From NCBI GenBank assembly GCA_038025085.1, contig CM076142.1, forward strand, positions 10,762,501-10,826,500: DNA of 64,000 nt. Reading direction: 5' to 3'. The stretch is from Tetragonia tetragonoides (lineage: Eukaryota; Streptophyta; Magnoliopsida; Caryophyllales; Aizoaceae). A program made the position numbers and the translations under genes. Under the pieces are notes generated by a model, which saw nothing but the letters and a program-made list of their open reading frames with translations, ran no database searches and was not told the origin of the DNA. Shown here piece after piece: positions 46,702-59,875 of this stretch (the first letter of the stretch is position 1; each line of letters begins with the position of its first letter).

Positions 46702-48605
46702 AGAATATGAAGAATGATAGATAATGTATATACACTCTAGCAAGAACTGTGGTAGCTCATCCTACAATTTCAAAAGGACACTTCAGATCTTGGTCCTTAC
46801 TAGAATTTAACAAAAATGGATTTACACATTCCAGACAATTCATATCGCTGGTCATGAACTCGGCCAATTCCTTATAGTTACCTCTTGGATTACAAATGAG
46901 TACTACGCGAAATGTATCCATACTCAACATCCCAAACGTCGCATCATCCTGCTCTATAAGGCGTTGGTACATCTCCCTTTCTTACCGTTTCTATGGTCAT
47001 ACCAAGTTACGCCAGTAACACAGATGGGGACATCATCATACAACACCAATTGCTAACTATGTATGATATGAAGCTTCCTATAATATGCAAACATGATCAT
47101 ACCCTTTCTGACCAAAAAAAAAAAAGAGAGATCATACCCTTTTGTTTGAAATTAGTGAGTTGTGATTTACAGTAATTGGTATTGGATAGATCATATGTAA
47201 AAACCGAAAGGTCTTCAGTCCAAGTCCTTGGAGCCCCCATTTTCAGCACAAAGTATGTGTGATGAGAGTCTGTTTTTTTAAGGTGCAAAATGTGAGGGTC
47301 TGTGCATTGCTTGCACTTTAACCCCTTAGGATAGTAAATTGAGAATGCGTTGGTAACCCATCAGCTTAAGCTTCTTTGTGAGTTGATTCTTGGACAGTCC
47401 TTAAGCTAATACAGAGTAAAACATATCCTAAAACATCAATGTAGTCACAAATTCACAATCATTCTGACTTCTAAGAAACTTTCCCTGTTTTCTTCTAAAC
47501 AATCAGAAGCGAAAAGTCCCAATTCTCACTCTCATATATCTCTTCACTGGTTCTAATTCTATACAATAGTGCTACCAAATATCTGAATAACAATAGGAGA
47601 TATACCAAGGGTTAGCTATGTAGTTTAGTTTGTAAACTAGATAATGTAAGCAAAGTCGAACGACAAAGTTCTCAATCCTTTTGGGTCTCAAATCGTTTGA
47701 ATGTAATGTAACATTGTCACTCCAATGTGCTAAACTTTTACATTATGCTGTAAATTAACCACACATCGATACATGTCAACCAATTGCTTGTCTGTTCACC
47801 GCCTTTTATCTCAGTACTCAGCTAGATTTGCTAGAGTTAGTGACTTTTCCAGAGCATAATGGGGACTTCTAGTCTTCTACTGATCAACTAGCATCCACAA
47901 AATTGGCTGATTTCATTCAACTTTCAACCACACCCTCCTTAGCCAACATTTACTCTACAATAACATGTTAGTTATAGCTCACTAAATGCATTGTACTCTG
48001 ACCCTTTCATGAAGTAACCACAAATTTGTGCCATCTTAATCTCAACACAAAAACATTCCCTTCATTCATATTTTGACTCATTAAGCAAATCTAAGCCACA
48101 AAGCAATGACCCCATTTATGATCTACTTTACCCCTTTTATCAACTGACCAATCGATATCGATCGATCGAGAATTTCTTAATTACTGTAGTGTATTTGTGG
48201 CACACAAAGATGCCACCAAGATTAAGTTAAAACCTAACAAAAATTTCAAATGCCCACATGATGAACACTATATGATATATAAACCCTCCACATTATATGC
48301 AAAATCACAAGGCCAACCAGCCCTTACTCATTGCCTGGTTGTCTCCTTTACCCACCATTTCTCCCTTAGATTTCCACTATAACCCCTCTCATATTGTCTT
48401 CTTCCTCCCAAGATTCTGAACACCTTAGACAGGAATCTTTCTGCTTACAAGACAGCACAGATAGATCTCTTTTTGCTGTCCATTTGACTCCCCAAAAGAC
48501 AAAATTTTAAACGAAAAAAGGAGAAGAAATTAAAAACTTTTAGTATTAAACTTTTTCTTCATAGTACAGCAAAGGAAAGTCTCCTAGTATAAAAGTCACA
48601 TAACC
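46702..48605. other. Intergenic and upstream region of next gene, no gene seen
   Basis: AT-rich, no supported gene. A direct repeat GATCATACCCTT (47094-47105 and about 47131-47142) around a short poly-A may be a tiny truncated retroposon. The last ~200 bases are likely promoter and leader of the 48606 gene. Confidence 0.5.
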
Positions 48606-49984
48606 ATGCAGGTGAGCTTTATATGTAGTAGCTAGTACCTTGTGATCCCATCAAAGTCCCAAAATTTTGTACCATATTTTCCAGTTCCTTATTGTACAGT
48701 TTATACTTAAGATCTTATATATATGTATATCAGGTTCTTCAGTGGCTATTCAGAGTAGCACCAGATCAAAAACCGGCGAACAATCATCGTAGGGTCACCA
48801 CAAGGGATCCTGCCAACAAGAAGGGAATCAAGCAGGCTAAGGGTAAGTACTGAGTAGAGCCTAAAAAAACTTTCTTTTCTATTGATTAATAGGATTATCT
48901 ATTTGGTAACATATTTTGTCACATTTAACTGAGTATTGATAGTTTGGCCTGTTTGTGTTTTGTTTTATCAGCAGTTGATGAGGAATCAAAGGAACTAGTT
49001 TACTCCAAGCAGAAAAGGGTCAGTAACAGGGCTCGGAAACCCGAAGAAACGACACTAGATTGCAGAAATTTTAGGTACTTAGCTTTGATAATCAGGAGAA
49101 GCTCAAGAGCATACTTTTCTAGCACACTTAATCAGAAAAGACCAAGGAACCTTAACCATAGGAAACAAGAACAGTACTATATACAATCAATGAAGATGAA
49201 GAAGGAGGATCTGATTCGGCAGCTAGGAATAGTAGGTCATAAGGCAGATTCAAATGCCCATGTAGGAAATAAGGTCTTGCCAATTAGTGATTCAACTCCA
49301 TCATCATCATCGTCGAGCAATAATGCTGATGACCAACAGCAATGTGGATCGTCGACAGACCAGAAGATGATCAAGGACAAAGTTAAAGGGGAAAATAATA
49401 GAACAAAAACTTTGTCTAGGATGAAGGAGCTTTTGAGATGGGCTGCTGCTGCTAAGTCTGAAAAAGCAGGGAAATTTGGAAGAAAGGTAAATAAATATAC
49501 AAATTCGCCTTGTTTCTATTTTCATTCAGATGAGGCGCAAATGTCAGTACAATACATATGATCTTAATAATACCTTATGATTATTAACAAATAGTTTGAT
49601 AGGCTAAAGTTTGGATTGATTTGTTCTTGTTTTGAAGGTTATGCACTTTAGGAATAGACCAGCAACAATAAAATCAGGAGCATTTGATGATAAGTTAAGC
49701 ATTGATTCTCCAAAGATTAGCATTAGATGGGAAGTAGAGAGTTGTTCTACCACTTGTTCAGTGGCTTCAGCTCCTCCTTCTATGAAATATGATCAAGGTG
49801 GCCGTAGGCCCGGTAGTTGGATCACAACAGATGATGAATGTAAGCTCTTTTCTCTCTTTCTCTCAGTCTCATTCTATGGTTAAACATTGAAAGTCTTATA
49901 CATTGCCATTCTAGAGTGTTTGTGTGTAGACTAACATGAATATTTGGTTTGTTTGTTGTTACAGTTGTGGTGCTAGAACTGTGA
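48606..49984 (+). CDS. Conserved plant protein of unknown function (283 aa)
   Basis: Exons 48606-48611 (ATGCAG only), 48734-48842, 48972-49486, 49638-49839, 49965-49984 (TGA). Total 852 nt, phases exact. A start in a 6-nt coding exon is unusual but is supported by CAG|GTGAGC and the open second exon (VLQWLFRVAPDQ). Features: basic N-terminal half, a Ser/Asn/Gln-rich linker (about residues 140-165), a conserved block MKELLRWAAAAKSEKAGKFG, then DSPKISIRWEVESCSTTCSV and the C-terminus GSWITTDDEFVVLEL. I recall this C-terminal block from uncharacterised land-plant proteins, but assign no function. No membrane segment or catalytic motif is visible. Confidence 0.8.
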
Positions 49985-51906
49985 AGAGATAGCACAGGAG
50001 ACAGAAAGATTGAAGAACTTTGTATGATCCAATCGATCAAGCGAAGCGTCTGTGTATTGATTCAGTTTTGCTGAGATTGGTCTTTTTCAAATTTTAGTTG
50101 TTGGTTAAAGATCATAATTTAGATATAAAGTTCACCAACAATGTACTTGTTGAAACTTGAATATGACCTGCATTATATGATGCAACCAGACTTTGTTTCT
50201 CACTTTCTTCCCGTCATATATGGATTAACTACTATGTAATATGCACATACTTATGAGTACGAGTAGGGCATAGTTACTACTTACTAGTACGCCTATGTCC
50301 CATGTTTACGTTGTCATTTGCTTTTTCGGCTAAGAAAAAAGAAAAAAGGAAAGTCTGAAAAACGTTGAGAATCGCGCGGTATTACCAGACTTCCAGAAAC
50401 AGATTAACCAAAAGCTCCTTGTTAAATAGAGTGAACACCCTTATCATCTTTACCATAGATAGATTTGGAGTAAGCGCTGTTTTATGATCTAAGACAAATG
50501 TACATGATGTTTGTGTGGATTCTAGGTATAAATTTCAATTTTCAACAATATTGGACAACTATGAGTATTATCTACTCATACCAAAATACCAAATTACCAA
50601 GCAATCCCAGAGAGAGCACCTTGTTGAGGTAATTGGATCATTCAGTCTTTAATTTCTGAATTCTACTTACAAGTCCCAACCCTTCCATTTCAAATCAAAC
50701 TTTTGAATTTTTTTTTAGAACTTCGTAGATAAATTGCTTTCACACCCATAAACTACTCTTGGGATTACTAGAAGTTAGAACCTTATATATAAATTAGATA
50801 TAACCAGGGCCTTTCATGATATTTCCACGGCTCTGTGCTAAAAGTAAAAATGAGGCCTAATAAACTTTTCCTAATCTACTTCTTGATATCAAGTTAGCGA
50901 TTTTTCATCATTTTTTGAGAAATACTATGTGAATGAGGCTGCAATTTGCATCCCAAAACAAAGACGACCCTGGATATTACCTTTGTTTCAAATAGATAGG
51001 TTCATTTACCGATTTTTTTTAATGTTTCAATAACAAACTACCTATTTGCTTATGTGGTGTTACCTAATCAATAGGCTTTTTTCAAATCAATTTTTTTCTT
51101 TTTCTTTTTACAAATACTCCAAAACTACTCTCTTTTCAAGGATGTATTAAAGGGTAACATATCTAAATGGTGTTACTGAAACGCCAGAAAATTTGCGTTT
51201 ATTTACTACTCGTATCTTGTACGAGTAGATAGTTTTGAAGTCAAAACTTTTACCGTATGATATTAAGAATAATATATTTTGAAGAAAATCTGAAAGTGTT
51301 ACTCTAGTGATCATTTCGTAATAATCGTGGACTATTTGAAGTCTATCTTACATATTTTGGATAGAAAATTTAAAATTCAATTTCTTGATGAGGGTGTCTC
51401 TTTATAATTTCAAAAACAACAAAAAGACCATCAATAACTCAAAAGCTCTTACAAGAAAAATGAAAACCAAAAAGAAATTTTTTTCTTAAAACTGTCAAAA
51501 GTTGACTCGATCCGACCCTTTTTTAGAATTCTGATAAAACTTTCTTGACCTGAATCCGTTTACAACCCGGTAAAATAAATTTAAAAGTGAATTCGACCCA
51601 AAAATTAATCCGTAGCCCGTTAAATTGACCCGTTTGATAGGTCTATGGCTTCTCTCTTTTTTCTTTTTTTCTTTTTTGAGGTGAAAAAAAAGAAATACCT
51701 TCCAAAAATGAAATGGTCAAATCACATAATCCCTACACCCCACGTATACACCAAATAAATTCAATCTCTCACCGTCAGTATATCCCACACGCGAAAATCA
51801 ACCTCTTCACCTTCCTTTATTTTCTCTCTCTTCGTGTGTACCTCAACGTACATTTTAATTTCCCTCTTTTTATTTTCATACCTTCAAAAATCTCCCCTTA
51901 AACTAC
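49985..51906. other. 3' UTR and intergenic, no gene seen
   Basis: The first ~200 bases are probably 3' UTR of the preceding gene. After that it is AT-rich with a small GACCCG-like patch at about 51500-51640, related to the 22.7-kb repeat. No gene was recognised. Confidence 0.5.
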
Positions 51907-52128
51907 TATAAATACACAAAAAAACACTAAAAACAAGAAAAAAATTCAGGAGAAAAAAAAACTTTAAAATTGACCAGTCCAATTTAGGGCTTGGAGAGGT
52001 TTTAGGGTGGGGCGTCCCAAAATATAACACCCCAGAGGTTTTAGGGTTTTAGGGTTCTTCATCATTTTCTCTCTCCTCTCTCTCTCTCTCTAATCTGAAT
52101 CGATTGATCGATTAATCAACAATTAACA
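51907..52128 (+). promoter_or_regulatory. TATA box, telo-box and Y-patch of the Alba gene
   Basis: TATAAATA at 51907-51914 lies about 215 bp before the ATG. In the leader, TTTTAGGG motifs occur at 52001-52050, including a reverse telo-box TTAGGGTTT (52041-52049). Telo-boxes are typical of plant translation and ribosome-biogenesis genes. A CT-rich Y-patch runs from 52071 to 52091. The positions are seen; activity is inferred. Confidence 0.65.
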
Positions 52129-52322
52129 ATGGAGAAATACTCTCGAGTTGAGAAACCTAAGCCTGAGTCTCCGATTAATGAGAATGAGATTCGTGTTACT
52201 ACTCAAGGGCTTATTCGTAACTATATCAGCTATGCCACCACTCTTCTCCAGGTTTTTTTTTGACGACTCTCTCTTTTGATATCGATTGATTAGATTAATT
52301 TGTGTTCTGATGATGTTTTTCG

Positions 52323-52390
<68 letters not shown>

Positions 52391-55300
52391 CACCATTTGG
52401 TTTTGATTTCTGTGTTTGTGTGATAGTTGATGATGGTGTTTAGTGTCGTTAAGATGTTTGGCGAGCAATGTTAGGGTTTTGGCGTTTGTGTTTGTAGTTT
52501 TTGATCTGTTTTAGGGTGTTATTTGTCACATAATGTGGTATTGTGTTGATAATGATGATATGATAGGGTTTCTGTTTAATTGAATGCTTGTCGAGTAATG
52601 TTAGCGATTTGGTATTTGTATTTGTTGTTCTTGTTCTAGTTTGAGGTTTTTGTTTTTCACATTGATGGGCTTAATGTGGTATCTTGTTGTTTATGATGTG
52701 ATAGGATTAATGGTTTACTGGGTTGTTATTTTTTGAGTGATGTACTGGAATATGAGCATAGTGGTTTTGATTGAATACATAGTATTGGATTATGATCATA
52801 GTGATTTTTGATTGATTTATAGGACCCTTAGTGAGGCAAGGGGGTAAAGAACTAAAGGTTGCGCTGTAAGAGTGTGTGTTATTGGCACTTTTTCAGCTGT
52901 GGATTTCAATAGACTAATCAAAATGGCTTATTGGGTGTTTTATTGTTCTTAGTCACGGGGTAGCATATAATCAATTTTTCGGTTGAGGGTTTAGGAGAAG
53001 TTAGATTAAGGCCATATATCTGATTGCCTTGGGTTAAGTGGGAGGCTTGTGAGAGACACTTGGATAAGATATTGCCCTGGTTTGATATGATATGATATGG
53101 ATAATGGGGTAAATGAAGTCAAGTGTCTAATGTCAGTCACTTTGCGTTTAGAGTTCCTCATTTAAGAAGTAGACCATGGACCAAGGTATTGGATTCTATT
53201 ATTATCATGGAAGTTTGTATGGCTTCTGTCTAATTTGAAGTGCTAAGCATTGTCATTGTCAAATTTGTTTGTCCGAGGTTCGGAAATATGCAACTTGGAT
53301 CTTGATCGTCGAATGAAAATTCTGAGTAACATCTTAGTGGAAGAGTTATCTTTTCACATATTATTTTTCTGAGATGTATTCCTGAATTGTAACTTCTATT
53401 GCCTTTTCCTGTAATGTGTTTAGCGTAGACACTAGGAATGCTCTGTAGTTCTTGAGCATTGTAAATGACTACAATTTGGAAGTATTCGAGGATTGGAGTT
53501 AGTATGCTCAGCCGAAAGCTCCACAGCTCACTTAAGAGGATCTCTAGTTTCCAATTATAAAATGCTTCTTTCCTTGTTCCTGCCAGCTCTACTGAACTAG
53601 TGAAGAAAAACAATTTCAGTTAGATGCAAAATAACAAATAGGTGGCTCGGATCTTGTCTTTAGCCACTTAGTCAGAAGTTGTGTTGGTAGCTGGAGACAA
53701 ATTTTATACATGTCTGGTGGTGATACACGACAAGCATATCATTTCAATTGCTTCAGATATTTGGCTGCTATAATGCGCTAGTATTGGCTCATATTTTACT
53801 CACATCGGGAAAAGGAAAAAATTATGAGATGGTACTATGGTGTCATTTGTGAGTGCATCTAGTCTTTATTCTTATATAGCATATAGGCTCTCACGGAGGC
53901 ATGTTAGAGGATGATGTTTTATGGTCTTCCGACTTCAAAGTCCTACTTCTTGCTGGACACTGTCCTAGGAATGACCGTGTAGCAGCTACGCATACCACCC
54001 AAACAGGAAACTAGTGTCAAGTGCTGAGTTTCCATTTCTAAAAATACTGTTTGTCCGGTTGCGAAGAATATAAAATTTTCTGGTTTAATGCACTCAAATT
54101 TTGATTTTATGGGCAAGTTGTTGGTCTGTTGAATTTGAGGAGATCTGAGAGAGTGAGACAATGAGAGTTTAATCAAATGTCCCTGAGCGGCTGAGCCTAT
54201 ATTGTTATGTGTGGGACTTGAGTATGAATTATGACTGCCATATTTTGTGAAATTCTGGGAGGCTAGGCTGGCTATAGCTGATCTGTCAGGGGATGATTGG
54301 AATCATAGTTTATCATCATTTGAGGAAACATGAAGGGTCCCTGTGCAAGTGTCTTGGGCAGGAGGGGAGAGGCTTTGAACACCTAAAATTTGCGTTGTGT
54401 ATATTATGCTGTGATGCTTTTTTTATAATATATTAAGTAGACAGTTATAAGGGCTTTGATTACACTAATGATGAAACATAATTCACAACGTTGTTTGTGT
54501 TGAATGTGGTGGTTCTGGTGAGTGGCTGGTGGACACATTTGCAGATATACTGGGTCAGAGTTGATTCAGGTGACAATGATCAATCCTCTATTTAGTCTTA
54601 AATAATTGCCCCCGTCATTGTGGGAGAGCATATAAATTTTCGTTGGTGGGTCAAGGTTACTGGTTTGCTGCAAGTTGATGCTTTTGAAATTACTATCGTT
54701 GCGTCTTGATGTAGATTACGCGATGGCTCCCAAATCGTGGCTTTTCTCATGATGTCTCATATTCTATTGTTTGCTTTATTGTGCATCTGAAACACTCTAC
54801 TTTGTTTCGCGCTGCTTATACTTCCCTTTATCAATTATGAAATGTACTTTTGTAATGCACTAGTACAAGTCATATTGAACATTTAAGAACTATATGCAGG
54901 AGAAACGCTCAAAAGAAATTGTCTTGAAAGCAATGGGGCAGGCAATTAGCAAAACCGTGGCTATTGCAGAGATAATAAAGGTTGGTAATTCTCTTTTAAA
55001 TCTGTCATGCGACTTGTTAAGCTAACTGATTATTTTTGTAGTAGGTCTACTAAGTACCGACTATTCGACTAACACATGTTTGCTTCCTTCAACAGAAGAG
55101 GATTCCCCGCTTGCATCAGGATATTGCTATTAGCTCAGTCAGCATTACAGATGTTTGGGAACCCAACGAAGAGGGTCTTGTGCAGTAAGCATCGGCTTTC
55201 TTGTGTTATCTCCTTAACCATATTGTAATGTGGAATATGTCATTTATTTTAAATTGTTTTGGTAATGTACAGATTGGAGACAACCCGCCAAGTATCAATG

Positions 55301-56968
55301 ATATCTATTACCCTGTCAACTAAAGAGCTAGACAAGAATTCCCCAGGGTACTTTCTATTGCTTGAACTTTGAATTTAATGTTTGTAGCTAATAACCCTCT
55401 AATGGTTATTGCTTGATGCACTCTTTATAACGTTCCCCTTCCTAAAGTCCTTTTTCTGAGGATACAGAAAGTTGTCTTAATGTTTGTTCTTGGTTTATTG
55501 GCTGCTTGTGGACGGTGATGGACAGGGCGGGGAAGGAAGTGAAAAGTGTATTGATTCTCTCATGCTTACAGCTTGAATTCCTTTGACTTCGGTTGGGGTG
55601 CCTGTCTTTGTAATAAATTTATTCAATTCCAGCTGTTTGGATGTAGTTTACACCTTGGTTAACAAATTAGGTTTGAGTGCTCTTTGAGTTTGCTTTTCTT
55701 TTCTTTTTTTTCACGAATGCTACGATGAAAAGTATACTCTGAATAATTGAAAGCTGCCTAAAATTGAAGCTCTGTTGTTCTAGCTTATCACTTTTATCAA
55801 TGAGAAAGTTTCATGTATTTTGTGTGTGATATGGTCTGTGCACCAATTGAGATTGTTCTAAATAGTTGGAGCATGTGTTTCAAAAGGTATCAAGCTCCAT
55901 CCCAGTTTGAACAGCAGCCCAGACAGCAGACTTATTACCAGCAGCAGCAACCTAGACAAGGACGTGGAATGTACAATGCTGGTTATGAAGGTGACAGCTC
56001 AACGGAATTTATGTTTACATTTTCTACAATCAACTTATGCGACTGCTTCTCTTAAACTCTTCTTTCCTTTTTTTGTAGATTCATATGGTCGAGGTCGTGG
56101 ACGTGGTAGAGGGAGAGGGAGAGGGAGAGGCTGGGGGCAGGGTCGGGGCCGTGGTGGCTATGTGACATATCAGGGTATAGACTTCAAACTAGTATTTCTT
56201 CTTGTGACACCATTATGGCCTACTTGCTTCAGTTCTGATATGATGTTGGTTATTTTATTGTCTTCACCCTAAAGCAGATAATGGAGGGTACTCTAACTGG
56301 GGAAGAGGTGCTGGTCGTGGCCGAGGCTGGGGATATCACGGTGAGTACAGTTTATGTGTTATGTTTTACTCGAGTAATGAATCTATGTGCTGCAGAAATC
56401 AATGCAGTCTATTCTGAGCATATAGCCAATGCATCATAGTCTGATCATGCTGTGTCGGTTGAAGAAATAGGAATAACAAATAAAAATAAAAATAGAACAA
56501 AAACTGCTGGTTGGTTGAGAGGGTTCTGATTGATTGCAACTTTGCAACTGTGCATATGCTCAATTTGTTACTTGCCAATTTGTTACTTGGTTATTCACCT
56601 CAGTGTGCGTTCAAAACCTTGTGACAGATGGTGGGTATCAAGGCGGTCGAGGTGATGGTGGGTATTATCAGGGTGGTCGAGGTGATGGTGGCTATCATGG
56701 CGGTCGACGTGATGGTGGGTATCAAGGCAGTCGAGGTGACGGTGGGTATCAAGGTGTTCGAGGTGACGGTGGATATCAAGGTGGTCGGGGTGATGGTGGG
56801 TATCAAGGTGGTCGAGGTGACGGTGGGTATCAAGGTGGTCGAGGTGACGGTGGGTATCAAGGTGGTGAATATCAGGGTGGTCGAGGTGGAGGACGAGGCT
56901 ATGGTCGTGGGCCCCGTGGTCGCGGACGAATGGGAGGCCGTCCTCGAGGCGGTGCAAATCAGGCCTAG
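52129..56968 (+). CDS. Alba-domain protein with C-terminal RGG repeats
   Basis: 323 residues from exons 52129-52251, 54900-54980, 55096-55184, 55273-55347, 55887-55990, 56079-56174, 56278-56340, 56628-56968 (TAG); total 972 nt, phases exact. The Alba domain is about residues 20-122: NEIRVTTQGLIRNYISYATT, then KEIVLKAMGQAISKTVAIAE, KKRIPRLHQDISISS and QVSMISITLSTKEL. A Gln-rich linker follows, then RGRGRG tracts and about ten DGGYQGGRG-type repeats. Long RGG-tailed Alba proteins of plants bind RNA and DNA/R-loops and join stress granules, in cytoplasm and nucleus. The last exon is a ~27-bp minisatellite that can vary in length. Intron 1 is 2.65 kb with a GTT microsatellite. Confidence 0.95.
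52325..52387. repeat. (GTT)n microsatellite in Alba intron 1
   Basis: About 21 GTT units close to the 5' splice site of intron 1. Confidence 0.96.
56628..56890 (+). repeat. Coding minisatellite (RGG repeats)
   Basis: About nine ~27-bp units of GGTGG(T)CGAGGTGA-GGTGGGTATCAA that encode GGYQGGRGD. Frames on the opposite strand (His/Asp-rich, Thr/Ile-rich) are shadows of this repeat. Confidence 0.93.
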
Positions 56969-58221
56969 AAGGGTCAAGTCTCCTTTTTTTGCTCTGGTCT
57001 GAAATGGTTGCCTTGGCTTGAAGGTGCTTTACTAAATTAAGAATGAAAAGAAGAAAAAAAAACAGCTTTCCTTGATGCAATGATATGATAATGTTGGCTT
57101 TTAAGTATTGTCATGGGTCATGGGATAGTTTAAATTGCTCTTCATTTTGCAACAGTATGGAATATGGTTGTCAAGAGGCTTCTCATTTTCGATATGCTGG
57201 TTTTAAGTCTATTAGCCAAGCGCAACTATTCTGAAATAGCTTAATATTTCCTCCTCTCTGTAATTCATTGAGACCTCAATCAGTAGTGTAATCAATTGTA
57301 TTCGTTGCCATATCTTTGGTTAGCAAGTCTGAAATTTCTTGCCCTGCTTGGCTGCTCTGGGCCACGTTGCGATGGATTACTAACCGACTATCTGTCGTCA
57401 GCCGTGGTGGGGCTGCTTTTTGTGAAGTCACTGATCAGCATGAATTTGGACTGAATTCAGTCTTTGATCATTGAGATGAACATGAACCATATGTTTGTCT
57501 TCTTGCATTTACTTGCAATGGTGGATAAATTGTCTGGATCATTGAATTTGGAGTACAAGATGTCAAAACTGATTAAGGTTACAGCCAAGGATCAGGGAAT
57601 GTTTTGTTTGAGCCTGTGCAGTTTACATTTCCTATTGCTCTCCAGTCTCCTTATAAACATACTACTGTGATTCTGTGAATGTAACCATTTGTAAATTGTT
57701 GTCTCCCATTCTTTGTGTTGGAGTACATAATTAGGTACAATGCTACTGTTTCTGTCATGAAGATTATGCTACTAATGTTTTTCTTTGACAAAATCTATAT
57801 TCATGGTAGTAAAGCTTAGTTTTTAAAGTAGAACTCACATGATAAATGAGAGTGTTAAAGAATAAACTTGTGAATTGTCCTACATTGAAATGAGATTAAC
57901 AATAGTCCGCATTTACGCATTATATTTGTGGCCGGGTGTTTGACACGTGTTAAATATTCTACTTTCATTACCTTTGTTCTTAATTCCTCCTTGTGTGCGG
58001 TGTGTTTCTACCTGATTGTTTAGTGAGTCTGACATTTCATGCTTTCAGTTGCTTATTTTTCATTCGGTGGGATGGATATATACGGTAGCATGGCCGATAG
58101 TCCTGTCATTGTCCATGGTGGGTCTGTAATCAATTAGTGGTTTCATTTACTAATTCCGAACATTTCCTTATACTATAGCACATTATACGCCATGAATGTG
58201 GACTGATTTCAGTATGGATCA
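56969..58221. other. Alba 3' UTR and intergenic, no gene seen
   Basis: The first few hundred bases are likely 3' UTR. The rest shows no supported gene; short frames here (for example 57464-57670) have no family features. Confidence 0.5.
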
Positions 58222-59551
58222 AAAAAAAATGGGGAATTCCAATTGGTGCCCTTGTAGTTTTGGCTTGTCCAATTGGTGCCCAAAATACTTCTCTAAATCC
58301 AAAGCGTGCCCCTTTGCTTAATAAATGTCTATTCTGTGACCTTATTTTTTGTTTTCCGTTAGACAATTTTTGCATTGTCAATTTTACCCTTACTAAAACG
58401 CACTTTGTTCCAGACACTCAGACATGGAGCTTGGTCCCCCTTATTTTGATTTTTCTTCAATAGGCACTTCCTTAAAACAAGGGTGTCATCTACCCATCCA
58501 AAATGTAAAATGTCCTCGTGAATTCTAGTCAATTGAAACTTCTTCATCATCATCATCATTATCCAATATCACTCCATACCAATCCCAAATTTCCTCTGTC
58601 ACCCTATAAATTCTCTCCTTCAAAATGCTCTCTCTCTCAAAAGCCCTCAAATTCGATCCCCTTGTCTCGTCATAAAAAATCAGCCATCACCACCACCACT
58701 TTCATGGATTTTTCTTCCAATTCATAAACAAAAGAAATACTAATAGCCAATTGAACTAATATATCAACAACTCAAAACATTAACAAATAATGAAATGAAT
58801 AAATATCAACCTTTTCTCTGTTAATTGATTTGATAATTCTGTAGGTTAGTTTGATTGAAATCAAATTTACTTGAATTTTTTTTGGCTATGTCGTTGAATG
58901 ATGTGAGAGCTGAGAGGGATGATGATAGGAGCACAAGAAATGGAGGAAAGAGAAAATGATGAAGAACTGGTTGTTGAGGAAAAAGAAAAAACAGGGGAGG
59001 AGAGAGAAAGTGAAAGTGGGTGGAGAAAACAAAAGAGAAGTGGGATTAACGATGGTGACGATTCGACTCCGTTGCGCCACCTCGCGTCATGGCCGACGCG
59101 TACAGAGGAGCATCGGCGGCTAGGTATGTAACACGGTTACTCGATGATGGCGGCGTTCTTGATATGGAGCTTGGTTTCTGGTATGAGGACGCCATTGGAA
59201 GAGAGTGGGATTGATGAGAGAGAAAGAGAGGAGGAGGAGAAGGTGGTAGTGGCGGTGGAGAAAGAGGGAGGAGAGAGAAAGTTGACAGCAAGGTTAATGA
59301 AGCTGCCTGACAGTGATAGGGGCAATTTGGTCTGCTTATTTTAGTCGAAAATGGACCCTAAAAATCCCAAATTCTTTCAACATTGACACGTCACCAATTA
59401 ACGGATACCTGTAGCGGAAAACATAAAATAAGGTCACGGAATAGACTTTTAAAAAGTAAAGGAGCACGCTTTAAATTTGTAGAGATATTTTGGGCACCAG
59501 TTGGACAATGCAAAACCACGAGGACACCAATTGAAATTCTCCAAAAAAAAT
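58222..59551. mobile_element. Mutator-like (MULE) element with long inverted arms
   Basis: 1312 bp (58231-59542). The left arm (58231 to about 58370), starting GGGGAATTCCAATTGGTGCC, is the imperfect reverse complement of the right arm (about 59405-59542) that ends AATTGAAATTCTCC. It is flanked by a 9-bp AAAAAAAAT duplication (58222-58230, 59543-59551), which suits MULEs but is low complexity. No transposase. The interior has non-repetitive, exon-like pieces: 58518-58727 reads like a Ser-rich plastid targeting peptide (no ATG in frame), and 59046-59270 (minus) reads MASSYQKPSS.... These may be captured gene fragments (Pack-MULE), an inference. Confidence 0.72.
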
Positions 59552-59686
59552 TATACAATGATTCAGCATGTACTCTTCTTTCTTTATTCATGTTTCTGAA
59601 TTAATCAGTTCTATAATCATGTCCAGATGCAACATACTATATATATGTTGTCCAGAACTGGGACATGCTACCTTGCACAAGGCCGC

Positions 59687-59875
59687 TTAGTGACGTTCTT
59701 CTTTGGGCGTGGGCGTGGGCGTGGTTAAAGGGCACCTCCTCTTACGTACGGCTTCGAGTATTCCACGAAATAATCTGTGTAGGTGCTTTCTAAGAGGCTT
59801 GAACCCATGACCTGATATACAAATTGTAACTTGTTTACCAGTGGGCCAATTACCTCTTGGGCTATTTTTTTTCAC
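59687..59875 (-). mobile_element. tRNA-derived SINE-like sequence
   Basis: On the minus strand, an A-box match TGGCCCACTGG (59848-59838) is followed 32 bp later by a B-box GGTTCAAGCCT (59805-59795). This is the arrangement of an internal pol III promoter. The downstream body ends in a short (CACGCC)n region near 59705-59720. No polyA or clear target duplication, so extent is approximate. Confidence 0.55.

Noticed and set aside
47094..47142. Tiny retroposon between GATCATACCCTT repeats
   Set aside because: Insert of only about 25 bp with a short A-run; could be slippage or duplication.
56595..57080. 161-aa His/Asp-rich and 125-aa Thr/Ile-rich minus-strand frames
   Set aside because: They lie opposite the Gly/Arg minisatellite of the Alba gene; the pattern is a frame shadow.
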